The notes under the pieces were generated by a model, which searched no databases, was not told the DNA's origin, and saw only the letters and a list, made by a program, of their open reading frames with translations. From positions 62,001 through 126,000 of the forward strand of contig CBDCLY010000027.1 of the NCBI GenBank assembly GCA_965218715.1: a stretch of 64,000 nt of DNA, given 5' to 3'. Of the stretch, positions 36,844 through 47,027 are shown piece after piece (the first letter of the stretch is position 1; each line of letters begins with the position of its first letter). The translations under genes were made by a program, and so were the position numbers. The stretch comes from CBDCLY01 sp965218715 (GTDB taxonomy: Bacteria > Bacteroidota > Bacteroidia > Flavobacteriales_E > Vicingaceae).

Positions 36844-38359
36844 TCTGAGTTACTTTATTCAATACAATTCTAAAGGTGGTTCCTTGATCAATTTCAGACT
36901 CTTTAACAAAGACTTTCCCCGAATGATAATTTTCAATTATACGTTTTGTTAAGGATAGTCCTAATCCCCAACCTCTTTGTTTGGTGGTATATCCTGGTTC
37001 AAAAACTGTTTTTCTGGCACCCTTAGAAATGCCTTTACCATTATCTTGTATATCAATGTATACAAATTGCGACTGATCGCTCACCCGAATATCAATGGAC
37101 CCATCTCCGCTTGTGGCATCAACTGCATTTTTAATGATATTCTCTAAAACCCACTCTAACAATGGTACATTTATGCTCGCCATAACTGAATTACCATTGC
37201 TTGTTGAGTGATTAAACTCAACCTTTTTGGGGAGCCTTGTTTTTAAATACGATAAGGTATTTTCAATAACTGTATTGATGTCGTGCTGCTCTAATTTTGG
37301 TGAGGCCCCGATCTTGGAAAAACGCTCAGTAATCGTTTCGAGTCGACCTAAATCATTGGACATTTCTTGGATGGTTTTCTTGTCAACATGCTGTGACCTA
37401 AGCACTTCTATCCAGGCCAAGAGAGACGACAAAGGAGTACCTAATTGATGTGCTGTTTCTTTTGCCATTCCTACCCAAACTTGATTCTGTTCTGCATTCC
37501 TAGCGGTACTGAATAAGTAATAAGCAATTAGAAGGAAAAGAGCAATGACTCCAAGTTGAATAAAAGGGTAAAATTTCAACTTAATCAATAGTGGAGAATC
37601 ATCATAAAAAATGAATCTTTTCTCGCCATCACCTAAATCTACTGGAATAAACTTATTAGCAGATTGCATTTCTCCAACAAATTCTGATAAAAAGATAGGG
37701 TCTCTTAGTTTGTTGGAATCAATGTTCCCAAATGCAATTATTTCCTCTTTACTGCTATCGGTATATATCACAGGAGCAGAGGCAGAGTTGGTAATTATGT
37801 CGTTGTTAAACGATTCAATTTGCTCACCTAATACCTTTCTTAGTTCAGAAAAAATAGTTGATTCATCATAGTAAAGAAGGTTTTTCTGGTTCTCATAATA
37901 TTTAATTTCAACAGCATCGTTTAAGGATTTCATTGAATTTAATTGATCAAGAAGCAGTATGCTATCTCCTAAAATTGATTTATCTAGATTAGATTGTGTA
38001 ATGATTTGGCCCTCTTCATTGGTGAGGATCATTGGAATTGTTGTGTTGCTAAAAAGAATTTGAGTGTAAAACCCTGGATCTTCATCTAGGGGAGCAATAG
38101 CAACTCTTCGATTGGCTTCTGCCCAAATTTCAACTCTTTTTCTTTCCTCTTGAGCAATCGTAGAAAAAAGTTCTTGAGTATAATTGACTAGCTCAGCTTT
38201 TCTTTGAATGGCTTCCGCCCAAGATTTCGCCTTGTTTTTTTCTTCTTCAGCTATTTTTCCAACTAAAATGTTGGTGTACCAAAGTGAAACAAACACGATA
38301 ATGGCCGCAATTGAGGCCAATGCAAATTTCCAACGCTGTTTTTTTGAATAAATGTTCAA
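36809..38359 (-). CDS. Membrane sensor histidine kinase
   Basis: A 516-residue kinase. Membrane segments at about 11-30 and 270-290 enclose a periplasmic sensor of ~240 residues. The sensor begins with two related helices (SWAEAIQRKAEL, then IWAEANRRVAI), an internal repeat. The H-box AKETAHQLGTPLSSLLAW carries the phospho-accepting His. The ATPase domain has N-box NIIKNAVDAT and G-boxes DNGKGIS and GWGLGLSLTKRI. No HAMP domain is obvious and no response regulator is adjacent, so it is an orphan kinase. It overlaps hemW at its 3' end. Confidence 0.9.
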   Translation of the reverse strand: MNIYSKKQRWKFALASIAAIIVFVSLWYTNILVGKIAEEEKNKAKSWAEAIQRKAELVNYTQELFSTIAQEERKRVEIWAEANRRVAIAPLDEDPGFYTQILFSNTTIPMILTNEEGQIITQSNLDKSILGDSILLLDQLNSMKSLNDAVEIKYYENQKNLLYYDESTIFSELRKVLGEQIESFNNDIITNSASAPVIYTDSSKEEIIAFGNIDSNKLRDPIFLSEFVGEMQSANKFIPVDLGDGEKRFIFYDDSPLLIKLKFYPFIQLGVIALFLLIAYYLFSTARNAEQNQVWVGMAKETAHQLGTPLSSLLAWIEVLRSQHVDKKTIQEMSNDLGRLETITERFSKIGASPKLEQHDINTVIENTLSYLKTRLPKKVEFNHSTSNGNSVMASINVPLLEWVLENIIKNAVDATSGDGSIDIRVSDQSQFVYIDIQDNGKGISKGARKTVFEPGYTTKQRGWGLGLSLTKRIIENYHSGKVFVKESEIDQGTTFRIVLNKVTQNGRNIHSYSIL

Positions 38360-38420
38360 AATCTTCCCTTATTTCTACTATGACGAGATTTTAATAGAGA
38401 TGGTTGCTGAAAAACCTGAT

Positions 38421-41072
38421 TTATTCAGGTGGATCAACGAATTCATCTTCATTGGGCTTTGCAATTTTATCAATAAATTTTCCAAATTTCCCCTTTTTTT
38501 CACTTTTCTTTTCTTTGCCAGGAGCTTCTTTACTTTCATCCGGCTCAATTTCATCCCATTCTACCTTAAATGGATCTCTATTTTTCAGCGGTTTTGTCAC
38601 TGTACTATTCAAACTAGAATCTTTTTTAAACCAACCAAATTCCTCCTTTAGTAAACCTTTAATCGTTCTTTTTTCATCTGAAAACTGTTTTTTCATATGT
38701 GTCTTTAATTCAGACTTATCATAAGAGAAACTTGGATCATTGGCATTTCCGGTCATTTTAAAAAACAACTTTGTTCTTCCTAATCCATCGTCTTCAACAT
38801 ACCCAAATTCATTATTCTCAGGTGGACTTACCTTTTTCCCCAACACATCATTTAAATACAATTCAATTTTATATTCAATATCGTTTTTGAAACTATGTTT
38901 ACCAGCCAATTTTAAATCTAGGGCAGAATTTTGAATGATCATCTTTGGAATTACAATTGTGCAATCTTTAATTAATAATTGATTTCTAAGCGCCTTAAAC
39001 TTAATTTCTTTTAAATCCTCTAATTCTACATAGTTAGACAATGCTTCCAAAGCTTTAACATTGCTTAAAACCCCATCGTTTACGACAAGATTGACATCCA
39101 TTAATATGGATTCCAAATTTGGCTCAAAACTCCCATTAAGCCGACTAGAGAAATCAAAGTCTATGCTAGCTTGCCCATCAATATTTTCTGATTTAATAAG
39201 TGTTTGCCCAAAATTGTTAAAACTGTTGAAAACAGATTTAATATTCATTTCTTCTAATCTTGCATTCGTAAAAACTTCAAAGTTATTTTTCACTTTTTTC
39301 ATTAGGAAATTGCCCGAACAAAAGCCTTCGTTAGATGAAAATTTGAAGTGGCGAAGACGAACGCTACCAGGGTTGAATTGAAGGTCTGCATGGAAGTTAT
39401 TCAAAACATGATTGTCTTTTTTTAGCTGATCTAACTTAAGGTTGATAAAAGCACTAATGTGGGAGGGTAGGTCAAATGTATTGTTGTTTCCCTTTTCGTT
39501 ATCAACGATGCTGTTCAGGTCCAATAATTTGCTTTTAATGCTGAGGTCCAATAACAACTTTTCCTCTTTGAAAAGGATGAATGGAATTAAGTTAAAAATG
39601 CTACCATCAAGTTCAGCTTCATTTTTGTTAAGATCCAATTGCAAGTCTTTTATCTTTGCGGTTTGCTGATCAAAATCAAGAGAAGCCTTATGAATAAGAA
39701 GGTCTAAGTTTTCTTTTTTCGACTTAAGATGAATATCATTGCTGCTTAGGCTTCCATTAAAAATTAACTTTTTAAAGTCACTGGGCTTAAACGCTCCTTT
39801 GTTCATCTTTTTTCCATTCAGTTGAATGTCAGCAATTACTTTTCCCGATATCGATTCGAAAACAGAGGTGTCTGCTGGATGAATGAAATCCTCTAAGTCA
39901 ACATTGGCAGAAAAATTTGACGAAAAGGAAGGAAGATTAAAGTTTGTAAGCCTTAAATTTCCTTTGATTTCACTTTCCTTATGCTTGAAATGTATTTGAT
40001 TAAAAACCAATTGTGAACTAGAAAGCTGATTCTTTTCACCATTAGTTATGCTTCCTTCCGCATTTATTTTATTGAATTGATATTTCCCTTGATTTAGGCT
40101 TAGGTCTGTATTTTCAAAAGCAAAATTGAAATCAGCATTTGGCGAGTTTTGACCATCAACTCTACCCTTGATAGTTCCAGAAAAGTTAAAATCCCCATCA
40201 ATCATGACGTCTGCTAGGGCTTGTTTGTCTACATTTTCAATCAATGGAATAATCGAGCTTATTTTATTTTTGACACCATCAAAACCAATATCTAAAACAG
40301 TTTCTTCAAGATAGTTGACGCTCCCAAATGCCTTAAAATTAAACTGTTCCAATAGGGCCTCTATGGATTGAAACGAAACAACCTTTTTTGCAAGATCTAT
40401 TTCACCTTTAGCAGTCAAGTCGATTTGATTTTTGGAGAGAAACTGGGATTTTCCAACCAATAGGTCAGAATTTCTAAGCTTTGCTGCTAACGACCACTCT
40501 AGTGTTTCATTACTAAGCAGGCCATTTAGGCTTGCTTTTTCAGCGAAAAACATACAATTCCAGTTGTTTTTTATGTCGTCAAAAGAGAATAGTATATTCT
40601 TTAAAGTAACTTCTTCCAATGCAAATTGAAAGGAATTAGTGCCCATGGTATCCTTTTTAATAATGATATAATTAGGCTCGCCCTGGTTGTCAATTTTGAG
40701 CTTTGCCTTTCCATCATTTATTACTAAAGCCTTTAACTTATAATCTTTATTGTATAAGTCAATAAGGTTAAATTGGGCATGAATAAATTTGCTTTGAATC
40801 AAGGTGTCATTTGATTCAAGGCTAGAAAAAATCAATACCTCTCTAAAATCAACAGAAATTTGAGGAAAGGAGTTAAGGAAACTTAAGTCGACTGATTCTA
40901 CTTCTACTTTTGACGCCAAGTAATCATTTAGCCCAACAATTGCTTGGTTTTTAATTTCATCTCCTTGATAAGTAATCAAGTAATAAGCAAAGCAAATAAA
41001 TAGTAAACAAATACTAATGCTTGTTATGCAAAGGTATTTTAGAAACTTCATCAATTTCCAACGAAGAGGCAT
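38421..41072 (-). CDS. AsmA-family envelope protein
   Basis: An 883-residue protein with one N-terminal membrane helix (FLKYLCITSISICLLFICF). A long region of repeating beta strands typical of AsmA/TamB-like lipid-transfer proteins follows. The C-terminal AsmA_2-type part (VDGQNSPNADFNF, DLSLNQGKYQFNKIN, LSNYVELEDLKEIKF) is followed by an acidic and lysine-rich tail. The probable role is phospholipid or outer-membrane homeostasis. The ATG at 41072 overlaps the upstream stop by one base (TAATG). MKFLKYLC at 41051 is an alternative start. Confidence 0.82.
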   Translation of the reverse strand: MPLRWKLMKFLKYLCITSISICLLFICFAYYLITYQGDEIKNQAIVGLNDYLASKVEVESVDLSFLNSFPQISVDFREVLIFSSLESNDTLIQSKFIHAQFNLIDLYNKDYKLKALVINDGKAKLKIDNQGEPNYIIIKKDTMGTNSFQFALEEVTLKNILFSFDDIKNNWNCMFFAEKASLNGLLSNETLEWSLAAKLRNSDLLVGKSQFLSKNQIDLTAKGEIDLAKKVVSFQSIEALLEQFNFKAFGSVNYLEETVLDIGFDGVKNKISSIIPLIENVDKQALADVMIDGDFNFSGTIKGRVDGQNSPNADFNFAFENTDLSLNQGKYQFNKINAEGSITNGEKNQLSSSQLVFNQIHFKHKESEIKGNLRLTNFNLPSFSSNFSANVDLEDFIHPADTSVFESISGKVIADIQLNGKKMNKGAFKPSDFKKLIFNGSLSSNDIHLKSKKENLDLLIHKASLDFDQQTAKIKDLQLDLNKNEAELDGSIFNLIPFILFKEEKLLLDLSIKSKLLDLNSIVDNEKGNNNTFDLPSHISAFINLKLDQLKKDNHVLNNFHADLQFNPGSVRLRHFKFSSNEGFCSGNFLMKKVKNNFEVFTNARLEEMNIKSVFNSFNNFGQTLIKSENIDGQASIDFDFSSRLNGSFEPNLESILMDVNLVVNDGVLSNVKALEALSNYVELEDLKEIKFKALRNQLLIKDCTIVIPKMIIQNSALDLKLAGKHSFKNDIEYKIELYLNDVLGKKVSPPENNEFGYVEDDGLGRTKLFFKMTGNANDPSFSYDKSELKTHMKKQFSDEKRTIKGLLKEEFGWFKKDSSLNSTVTKPLKNRDPFKVEWDEIEPDESKEAPGKEKKSEKKGKFGKFIDKIAKPNEDEFVDPPE

Positions 41073-41926
41073 TAAGTATGTTGTTTTATTCCTGCAATTC
41101 GATGAAGAAAGCCAACTTCTTTTTCTGATAAAAAGCGAAATCTCCCTCTAGGGATGTCTTTTTTGGTTAAACCAGCAAACTGAATGCGGTCCAACCTGGT
41201 CACCTTGTAACCTAATGCTTCCATCATTCGCCTGATGATCCTATTTTTCCCTGAATGCAATTCCAGCTGAACCACTTTTTTATCATCAGCATCAAGGGCG
41301 TAGCTAGCTTTATCCACAGTAGCTAGTCCATCCTCAAGTTGGATTCCTTCAACAAGTTTAAAAAGGTCTTTTTGGGTAACCACTTTATCTAGACCAACTC
41401 TATAAACCTTTTTAATATTGCTACTTGGGTGGGTCAACTTCTTGGTCATTTCACCATCATTTGTAAAAAGCAATAAACCGGTTGTAGCTCTATCCAATCT
41501 CCCAACCGGATAAATTCGCTCAATGCAAGCACGCTTAACTAAATCCAATACTGTTCGTCTGCCTTTAGGATCGTCCATAGTAGTAATAAAGTCCTTGGGC
41601 TTATTCAACAATAGATACTTTTTAATTTCCTTGTTTAATAGCTTCCCCTCACATTTAACTTGGTCATTAGCACTAACTTTTGTACCCAACTCTGTGATGA
41701 CCTTACTATTGATTTCGACCACGCCACTAGCTATTAATTGATCGGCTTCCCTTCTGGAACAAATTCCTGCATTGGCAATGAATCTATTCAAACGGATTAA
41801 GCCATCTGTTTTAATGGCGTCTTCTTCCTGTTTCACCTCTTTTTTCTTCTTAAAGTTTACTTTTTTCCCTTTGTTAAATCGATTTTCCGACTTATTTGAA
41901 GAACTAGATTGGAATGCTTTTTTCAT
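41072..41926 (-). CDS. rluB: 23S/16S rRNA pseudouridine synthase of the RsuA/RluB family
   Basis: A 284-residue protein. A lysine-rich leader (about 1-40) is common in Bacteroidota homologues. Next comes an S4 RNA-binding domain (IRLNRFIANAGICSRREADQLI), then the synthase core. The catalytic Asp is in YPVGRLDRATTGLLLFTNDGE, and HSGKNRIIRRMMEALG is the family motif. It isomerises a uridine in rRNA. RluB versus RsuA/RluF cannot be fixed by eye; the symbol is provisional. Confidence 0.88.
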   Translation of the reverse strand: MKKAFQSSSSNKSENRFNKGKKVNFKKKKEVKQEEDAIKTDGLIRLNRFIANAGICSRREADQLIASGVVEINSKVITELGTKVSANDQVKCEGKLLNKEIKKYLLLNKPKDFITTMDDPKGRRTVLDLVKRACIERIYPVGRLDRATTGLLLFTNDGEMTKKLTHPSSNIKKVYRVGLDKVVTQKDLFKLVEGIQLEDGLATVDKASYALDADDKKVVQLELHSGKNRIIRRMMEALGYKVTRLDRIQFAGLTKKDIPRGRFRFLSEKEVGFLHRIAGIKQHT

Positions 41927-42039
41927 GACTTGAGATAAAGAGGTAAAATTACGATATTCAAGGTCTAAAAAAGATTTTATACCTTCTTGTAACTAATCAA
42001 TCATTCAATGCGTTACAGAAGTGTAGTTTACCCAACAAA

Positions 42040-42525
42040 ATGACCACAAAAGAATACAATAAGGTAGTTGAAATGCATGCTGACGCAGTTTTTCGTTTTA
42101 TTCTTAAAAACTTAAGAGTAGAAGAAAAAGCGAAAGATATTGTACAAGATGCCTTCACTAGAATGTGGGAAAAATGTGATTTAGTAGAATTTGATAAGGC
42201 AAAATCTTATCTCTTTACTACAGCATATAGAAGAATGATTGACATTATTAGAAGAGAAAAAAAGCAAGGGAACTGGTCTGAGGTCTATGAAAATGCTCAT
42301 TCAGTTGAGTCTACCTCATCAGATTTAGGGGAGCAATTACAAATGGCCCTTGATAGACTGCCCGAACAACAAAGATCATTGGTAATGCTAAGAGACTATG
42401 AAGGATACAATTATCAAGAAATAAGTGAAATAACCGATTTGAGCTTGGCCCAGGTTAAGGTATACATATTTAGAGCGAGAAAGGCGTTAAAGAATTATCT
42501 AGTAAGTATAGAAACATTAATTTAA
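42040..42525 (+). CDS. ECF RNA polymerase sigma factor
   Basis: A 161-residue sigma-70 family protein with only regions 2 and 4. Region 2 reads DAVFRFILKNLRVEEKAKDIVQDAFTRMWE. Region 4 reads LPEQQRSLVMLRDYEGYNYQEISEI plus the HTH LSLAQVKVYIFRARKAL. Its stop shares a base with the start of the next gene, which looks like its membrane anti-sigma partner, and a beta-barrel gene follows. This three-gene set is common in Bacteroidota envelope regulation. Confidence 0.92.
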   Translation: MTTKEYNKVVEMHADAVFRFILKNLRVEEKAKDIVQDAFTRMWEKCDLVEFDKAKSYLFTTAYRRMIDIIRREKKQGNWSEVYENAHSVESTSSDLGEQLQMALDRLPEQQRSLVMLRDYEGYNYQEISEITDLSLAQVKVYIFRARKALKNYLVSIETLI

Positions 42526-43553
42526 TGAAGATTAGTTTAAACAATTACGAAGCATTTTTTTTAGATTTCCTCGAAGGCAATTTGTCTGACCAGGAGATCG
42601 CTGCATTGCAGTTGTTTTTATCTGACAAACCAGAGTTGAAAAATGACCTGGATGAAATGGAGATGATTACTTTGCCGAAAGGGGAAGTAATAAAATCAGA
42701 TTTAATAGAGAAATTAAAAGTAGACGAAGAAAGTGGAGTACTCAATTACGACTCACTCCTAATTTCTCGAATTGAGAAGATTGAAACAAAAGAAGGAAAA
42801 TTGACTTTAGATAAATTGCTTTTCGAATCCGACTCCATGAGCTTGGACCTTGAGAGGTATCGCAAAACAATAGTTACTCCTCCTGTTATCTTGTACCCTA
42901 ATAAAGAAAAATTACTGCAAAAAAGCAGGCCAATAATTGTATTTAAACCAGTACTTAAGTATGCGGCAGCAGCTGTATTTTTAGGTGCTATTCTATGGGT
43001 AGGTTCGCTCAAAGAAACAGCCGATTATCAACCAAGGTTAGCTGGAAAAAACATGAGTCCACCCGTGGAGGAAAAACCGACGTCTCAAGTGGCGTATACT
43101 GTCTTTGAAGATTCGATTAAAAACCAAGCCCCTATTAATCAAACCAAAAAATCAATTCCTAAGCCGATTAAAATTGAACAGCCAATCGCTGATCAGGAGA
43201 AAAGCAATCTTGCAGATATAGGACCGCTTAAGAATGATATTGAAAATCAAAGCCCAGAATCAAGACCAGTCGAAATTGACAAACAAATTAATATAGAATC
43301 AAATAAAGAATTGATTGCAGAGGAAATGCCAAAAGGAAAAAGTGACAAAAAAAAGGACTTTACTCCAATCAATGAATTTGCAAAAGAAGCCATTCGGAAA
43401 GAGGTGCTAAACAATAAAACCATAACAGAAACTTTGGCCAAAGAACTGGCAGATTTAACAAAGCAAAAGGTCTCTTTTGAGTACAATAAAAAGGAAGAAA
43501 AGGCCAACCAGTTTGCGATTAACATTGGTAGATTTAGCATTTCAAGAAAATAA
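42525..43553 (+). CDS. Probable membrane anti-sigma factor
   Basis: A 342-residue protein. The N-terminal ~40 residues (EAFFLDFLEGNLSDQEIAAL) resemble the sigma-binding segment of Bacteroidota anti-sigma proteins, without a zinc motif. A single membrane helix (YAAAAVFLGAILWVG) lies near residue 147. The region beyond it is charged and Pro/Lys/Glu-rich, presumably periplasmic. The assignment rests on the one-base overlap with the ECF sigma gene and the topology. Confidence 0.72.
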   Translation: MKISLNNYEAFFLDFLEGNLSDQEIAALQLFLSDKPELKNDLDEMEMITLPKGEVIKSDLIEKLKVDEESGVLNYDSLLISRIEKIETKEGKLTLDKLLFESDSMSLDLERYRKTIVTPPVILYPNKEKLLQKSRPIIVFKPVLKYAAAAVFLGAILWVGSLKETADYQPRLAGKNMSPPVEEKPTSQVAYTVFEDSIKNQAPINQTKKSIPKPIKIEQPIADQEKSNLADIGPLKNDIENQSPESRPVEIDKQINIESNKELIAEEMPKGKSDKKKDFTPINEFAKEAIRKEVLNNKTITETLAKELADLTKQKVSFEYNKKEEKANQFAINIGRFSISRK

Positions 43554-43612
43554 TTTGTAACCAATTAGATACTTCTCCGTTTTAATAGAAACAATAAGAA
43601 AACACAGGAATC

Positions 43613-44431
43613 ATGAAAAAATTAATCGCACTAATTTGCATAGCAATATTATCTTCAGCCGGACTATTTGCCCAGGAGGAAGCCGATACAAACAATACAA
43701 CAAATGATCAGGATACCATTAAAATTACCTGGGGAAAAAGCAAAATTTTTGTCGTTGGCGATCATGATGTAGACACGGTTATTAAAGTCAAAAAGGTTAA
43801 ACAGAGATACAATCACTTTGCTGGTTTAGACATCGGAGTGAATGGTTTTTTGAACCCAGACTTGAGTGTTGATTTGCAAAAGGATGCACATTTCATGGAT
43901 TTGGACTATGCAAAATCAATCACTTTTAGCTGGAACTTTTATGAAAGGTATATCCCTATTGCAAAGGAGAAGTTTGGCATTAGCACTGGACTGGGAATTG
44001 AGTTCAACAACTACACTTTAGATAGAGACGTTGTGCTGTTTACCGATAAAGACACCACTTTTGGTTTCGCTGATACTACTAGATCAATCAGTAAAAATAA
44101 ATTCAAGTCAACAATGTTAAACCTACCTCTAATGCTAGAAACCAACATTGGACGTGATGCAGAGCATTCTTTTCATTTGGCTGCTGGAGCAATGGTAAGT
44201 TATAGAGTGGGCTCCAAATCAAAACAAGTTTACAAGCAAGACGGCAAGGATTTTAAAGTTAAAAATAGAACCGACTTTAACATGAACCCATTTCGTTTTA
44301 GTCTTGTAGCTAGAGCAGGATACGGAAATTTCACAGTGTTCGCAACTTATGGAATTACTCCTTTATTTGAAGACGACAAAGGCCCTGAGATTTATCCTTT
44401 TTCAGTTGGTATAGCTTTAGCAGCTTTTTAA
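43613..44431 (+). CDS. Outer-membrane beta-barrel protein (PorT-like)
   Basis: A 272-residue protein with signal peptide MKKLIALICIAILSSAGLFAQ and an acidic linker (EEADTNNTTNDQDTI). A barrel follows with YNHFAGLDIGVNGFL, FGISTGLGIEFNNY, HLAAGAMVSYRVG and RFSLVARAGYGNF. It lies 59 bases after the anti-sigma gene and ends at a terminator, so it is the last gene of the sigma operon and a candidate target of that regulation. Confidence 0.78.
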   Translation: MKKLIALICIAILSSAGLFAQEEADTNNTTNDQDTIKITWGKSKIFVVGDHDVDTVIKVKKVKQRYNHFAGLDIGVNGFLNPDLSVDLQKDAHFMDLDYAKSITFSWNFYERYIPIAKEKFGISTGLGIEFNNYTLDRDVVLFTDKDTTFGFADTTRSISKNKFKSTMLNLPLMLETNIGRDAEHSFHLAAGAMVSYRVGSKSKQVYKQDGKDFKVKNRTDFNMNPFRFSLVARAGYGNFTVFATYGITPLFEDDKGPEIYPFSVGIALAAF

Positions 44432-44500
44432 TTAAACTGATTATATTTATTGAAAATTCTTTAATCTTTTTCATTGGTTAAACTACAGACTCAGGGTTTG

Positions 44501-44528
44501 AATCCGCTGCAATAGCAGCGGATTTTTT
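44501..44528 (+). terminator. Rho-independent terminator
   Basis: AATCCGCTGC/GCAGCGGATT stem, loop AATA, followed by seven T. It closes the sigma/anti-sigma/beta-barrel operon and separates it from yebC. Confidence 0.88.
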
Positions 44529-44578
44529 TATGCAGCAAATTCAAGCAATTGATTAAGTTTGTTTTGAAAATATTTTAT

Positions 44579-45334
44579 ATGGCAGGACATAGTAAGTGGG
44601 CGAACATTAAGCGAAGAAAAGGAGCTCAAGATGCAAAACGAGCAAAAGTGTTTACTCGAATATTAAAGGAGATTGCAATTGCAGTTAAGGAAGGTGCTAA
44701 TCCGGATCCAGACTCAAACCCAAGATTAAGACTTGCAATTGCAAATGCTAAGGGGGCTAACATGCCAAAAGACAATATCAACAGAGCAATTAAAAAGGCT
44801 TCAGACAAAGACAGTGAAAACTATTCTGAAGTGAGTTACGAAGGATATGGACCTGCAGGAATTGCCTTGTTTGTAGAGGCTACAACAGACAATATCAACA
44901 GAACAGTTTCTAATGTTAGAGCCATTTACACAAAATACAATGGCAGCTTAGGAACTAATGGGTCTTTAGAATTTATTTTTGATAGAAAGGGGGTGTTCTC
45001 GCTTACAAAAGAAAGTTTGGGTGACTGGGACATTGAGGAATTTGAAATGGAATTGATTGATGGAGGAGCTGAAGATCTAGAAATTGAAGAGGACATCATT
45101 ACCATTTATACTTCCTTCGAAGACTTTGGAAATCTTCAAAAGAAGTTAGAAGAACTTGGAGTGGAAGCAGAAAGTCAGGAATTGCAAAGAATCCCAAATA
45201 GCACGCAAAAAGTGAGCCTTGAAGATGGTCAGAAAATATTGACAATAATTGAAAAATTTGAAGAGGATGATGATGTTAATGCAGTCTACCACAATATGGA
45301 AATGACAGAGGAGCTTCTGGCAACCCTAGAATAA
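44579..45334 (+). CDS. yebC: YebC/PmpR family regulatory protein
   Basis: A 251-residue protein. The invariant start MAGHSKWANIKRRKGAQDAKR sits at 44579; the longer TTG frame from 44549 is rejected for this reason. Other family segments are NPRLRLAIANAKGANMPKDNI, YEGYGPAGIALFVEATTDN and NRTVSNVRAIYTKYNGSLG. Members are known as transcriptional regulators and, more recently, as ribosome-associated factors that relieve stalling. It is transcribed alone after a terminator. Confidence 0.95.
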   Translation: MAGHSKWANIKRRKGAQDAKRAKVFTRILKEIAIAVKEGANPDPDSNPRLRLAIANAKGANMPKDNINRAIKKASDKDSENYSEVSYEGYGPAGIALFVEATTDNINRTVSNVRAIYTKYNGSLGTNGSLEFIFDRKGVFSLTKESLGDWDIEEFEMELIDGGAEDLEIEEDIITIYTSFEDFGNLQKKLEELGVEAESQELQRIPNSTQKVSLEDGQKILTIIEKFEEDDDVNAVYHNMEMTEELLATLE

Positions 45335-45474
45335 TCCATTTATGCAAACTAGTTATATACTTGAATTTTTTTTAACGAGTTTAATAACCAGCAAATTTTA
45401 GCATCGAGGAGCCCATCAATTATTGAATCAAGCAAGACTAATTTTTATATTTTTACCAACCTAAAGCATCAGTG

Positions 45475-47016
45475 ATGGAAGAGAAAATTAAAGGCCTAAA
45501 TGAGAAAATAGAATCTGCCAAGCAAGGTGGAGGCGTAAAGAGAATAGAGGCGCAGCATGCAAAGAATAAACTTACAGCAAGAGAACGCATACATTTTTTA
45601 ATGGATGAGGGCTCGTTTGAAGAAATTGGTATGCTTGTCACTCATAGAAGCAGCAATTTTGGGCTTGAAAAGAACAAACCGCTAGGAGATGGTGTAGTTA
45701 CTGGTTACGGAACTGTAAATGGGAGATTAACTTACGTGTTTGCTCAGGACTTTACCATAATGGGTGGCTCACTTGCAGAAGCTCATGCAGAAAAGATCGT
45801 TCGAATTATGGATTTAGCCATGAAGAATGGCGCTCCGGTTCTAGGTCTAAACGATTCCGGTGGCGCTAGAATTCAAGAGGGAGTTGTTTCTCTTGGTGGA
45901 TATGCAGATATTTTTTATAGGAATACATTAGCTAGTGGCGTTATTCCACAACTATCAGCCATAATGGGACCTTGTGCCGGTGGGGCGGTATATTCTCCAG
46001 CCCTAACCGACTTTATCATGATGGTTGAAAACAGCTCTTACATGTTTGTTACTGGCCCAAATGTGGTAAAAACGGTAACTCATGAAGAGGTTAGCTCAGA
46101 AGAACTTGGCGGTGCACAAACTCACGCAAGCAAATCTGGTGTAACCCATTTTACCTATTCTAATGAGGTTGCATGTATCAATGGATTAAAAACGCTTTTA
46201 TCTTACATGCCCCAGAATTGTGAAGATGAGGCTCCTGTTCTCCCGTATACTTTAGGAAATGAGACTAGAAAAGCATTGAATGAGATAGTTCCAGACAACC
46301 CTAACCAACCCTATGATATAAGGTCGGTAATCGAAGGAACTGTAGACGAACACAGCTTCTATGAAGTGCATAAAGACTATGCAGAAAACATTGTAGTTGG
46401 GTTTGCTAGAATCGGTGGTAAATCAATTGGGATTGTTGCTAACCAACCTGCATTTTTAGCCGGGGTTTTAGACATTAAAAGTTCTACCAAAGGGGCTCGT
46501 TTCGTTCGGTTTTGTGATTGTTTTAATATTCCCCTTTTGGTCTTTGAAGATGTTCCAGGGTTTCTTCCAGGAACAGATCAAGAATGGAATGCAATCATTA
46601 CCAATGGAGCAAAATTGTTGTACGCATTTAGTGAAGCTACCGTTCCAAGAATAACCGTAATTACCAGGAAGGCCTACGGTGGTGCCTATGACGTCATGAA
46701 CTCTAAACACATTGGAGCGGATATGAATTATGCTTGGCCAACAGCAGAGATTGCTGTAATGGGAGCGAAAGGTGCGGCTGAAATTATTTTCAAAAAGGAG
46801 ATTAAAGAAGCGGTTAAGCCTGAAGATAAACTAAAAGAGAAGGAAGCTGAATACGCTACTATGTTTGCCAATCCTTACAATGCTGCAGCTAGAGGGTATG
46901 TTGACGAAGTTATCCTTCCTGAACAGACCAGAGAAAAGCTGATAAAAGCATTTGATATGCTAAAAAATAAAGTAGACGTTTTACCCAAGAAGAAACACGG
47001 TAACATTCCTTTATAA
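45475..47016 (+). CDS. Acyl-CoA carboxylase carboxyltransferase (beta) subunit
   Basis: A 513-residue carboxyltransferase of the propionyl-CoA carboxylase/methylmalonyl-CoA decarboxylase type. Visible segments are NKLTARERIHFLMDEGSFEEIG, GDGVVTGYGTVNGR, NDSGGARIQEGV and GPCAGGAVYSPALTDF in the N half. GFLPGTDQEWNAII and RKAYGGAYDVMNSK in the C half form the second oxyanion hole. It transfers carboxyl from biotin to acyl-CoA. No biotin carboxylase or BCCP gene is near. The ATG at 45475 is preferred over GTG at 45472. Confidence 0.92.
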   Translation: MEEKIKGLNEKIESAKQGGGVKRIEAQHAKNKLTARERIHFLMDEGSFEEIGMLVTHRSSNFGLEKNKPLGDGVVTGYGTVNGRLTYVFAQDFTIMGGSLAEAHAEKIVRIMDLAMKNGAPVLGLNDSGGARIQEGVVSLGGYADIFYRNTLASGVIPQLSAIMGPCAGGAVYSPALTDFIMMVENSSYMFVTGPNVVKTVTHEEVSSEELGGAQTHASKSGVTHFTYSNEVACINGLKTLLSYMPQNCEDEAPVLPYTLGNETRKALNEIVPDNPNQPYDIRSVIEGTVDEHSFYEVHKDYAENIVVGFARIGGKSIGIVANQPAFLAGVLDIKSSTKGARFVRFCDCFNIPLLVFEDVPGFLPGTDQEWNAIITNGAKLLYAFSEATVPRITVITRKAYGGAYDVMNSKHIGADMNYAWPTAEIAVMGAKGAAEIIFKKEIKEAVKPEDKLKEKEAEYATMFANPYNAAARGYVDEVILPEQTREKLIKAFDMLKNKVDVLPKKKHGNIPL

Positions 47017-47027
47017 GCATCTTTTAG

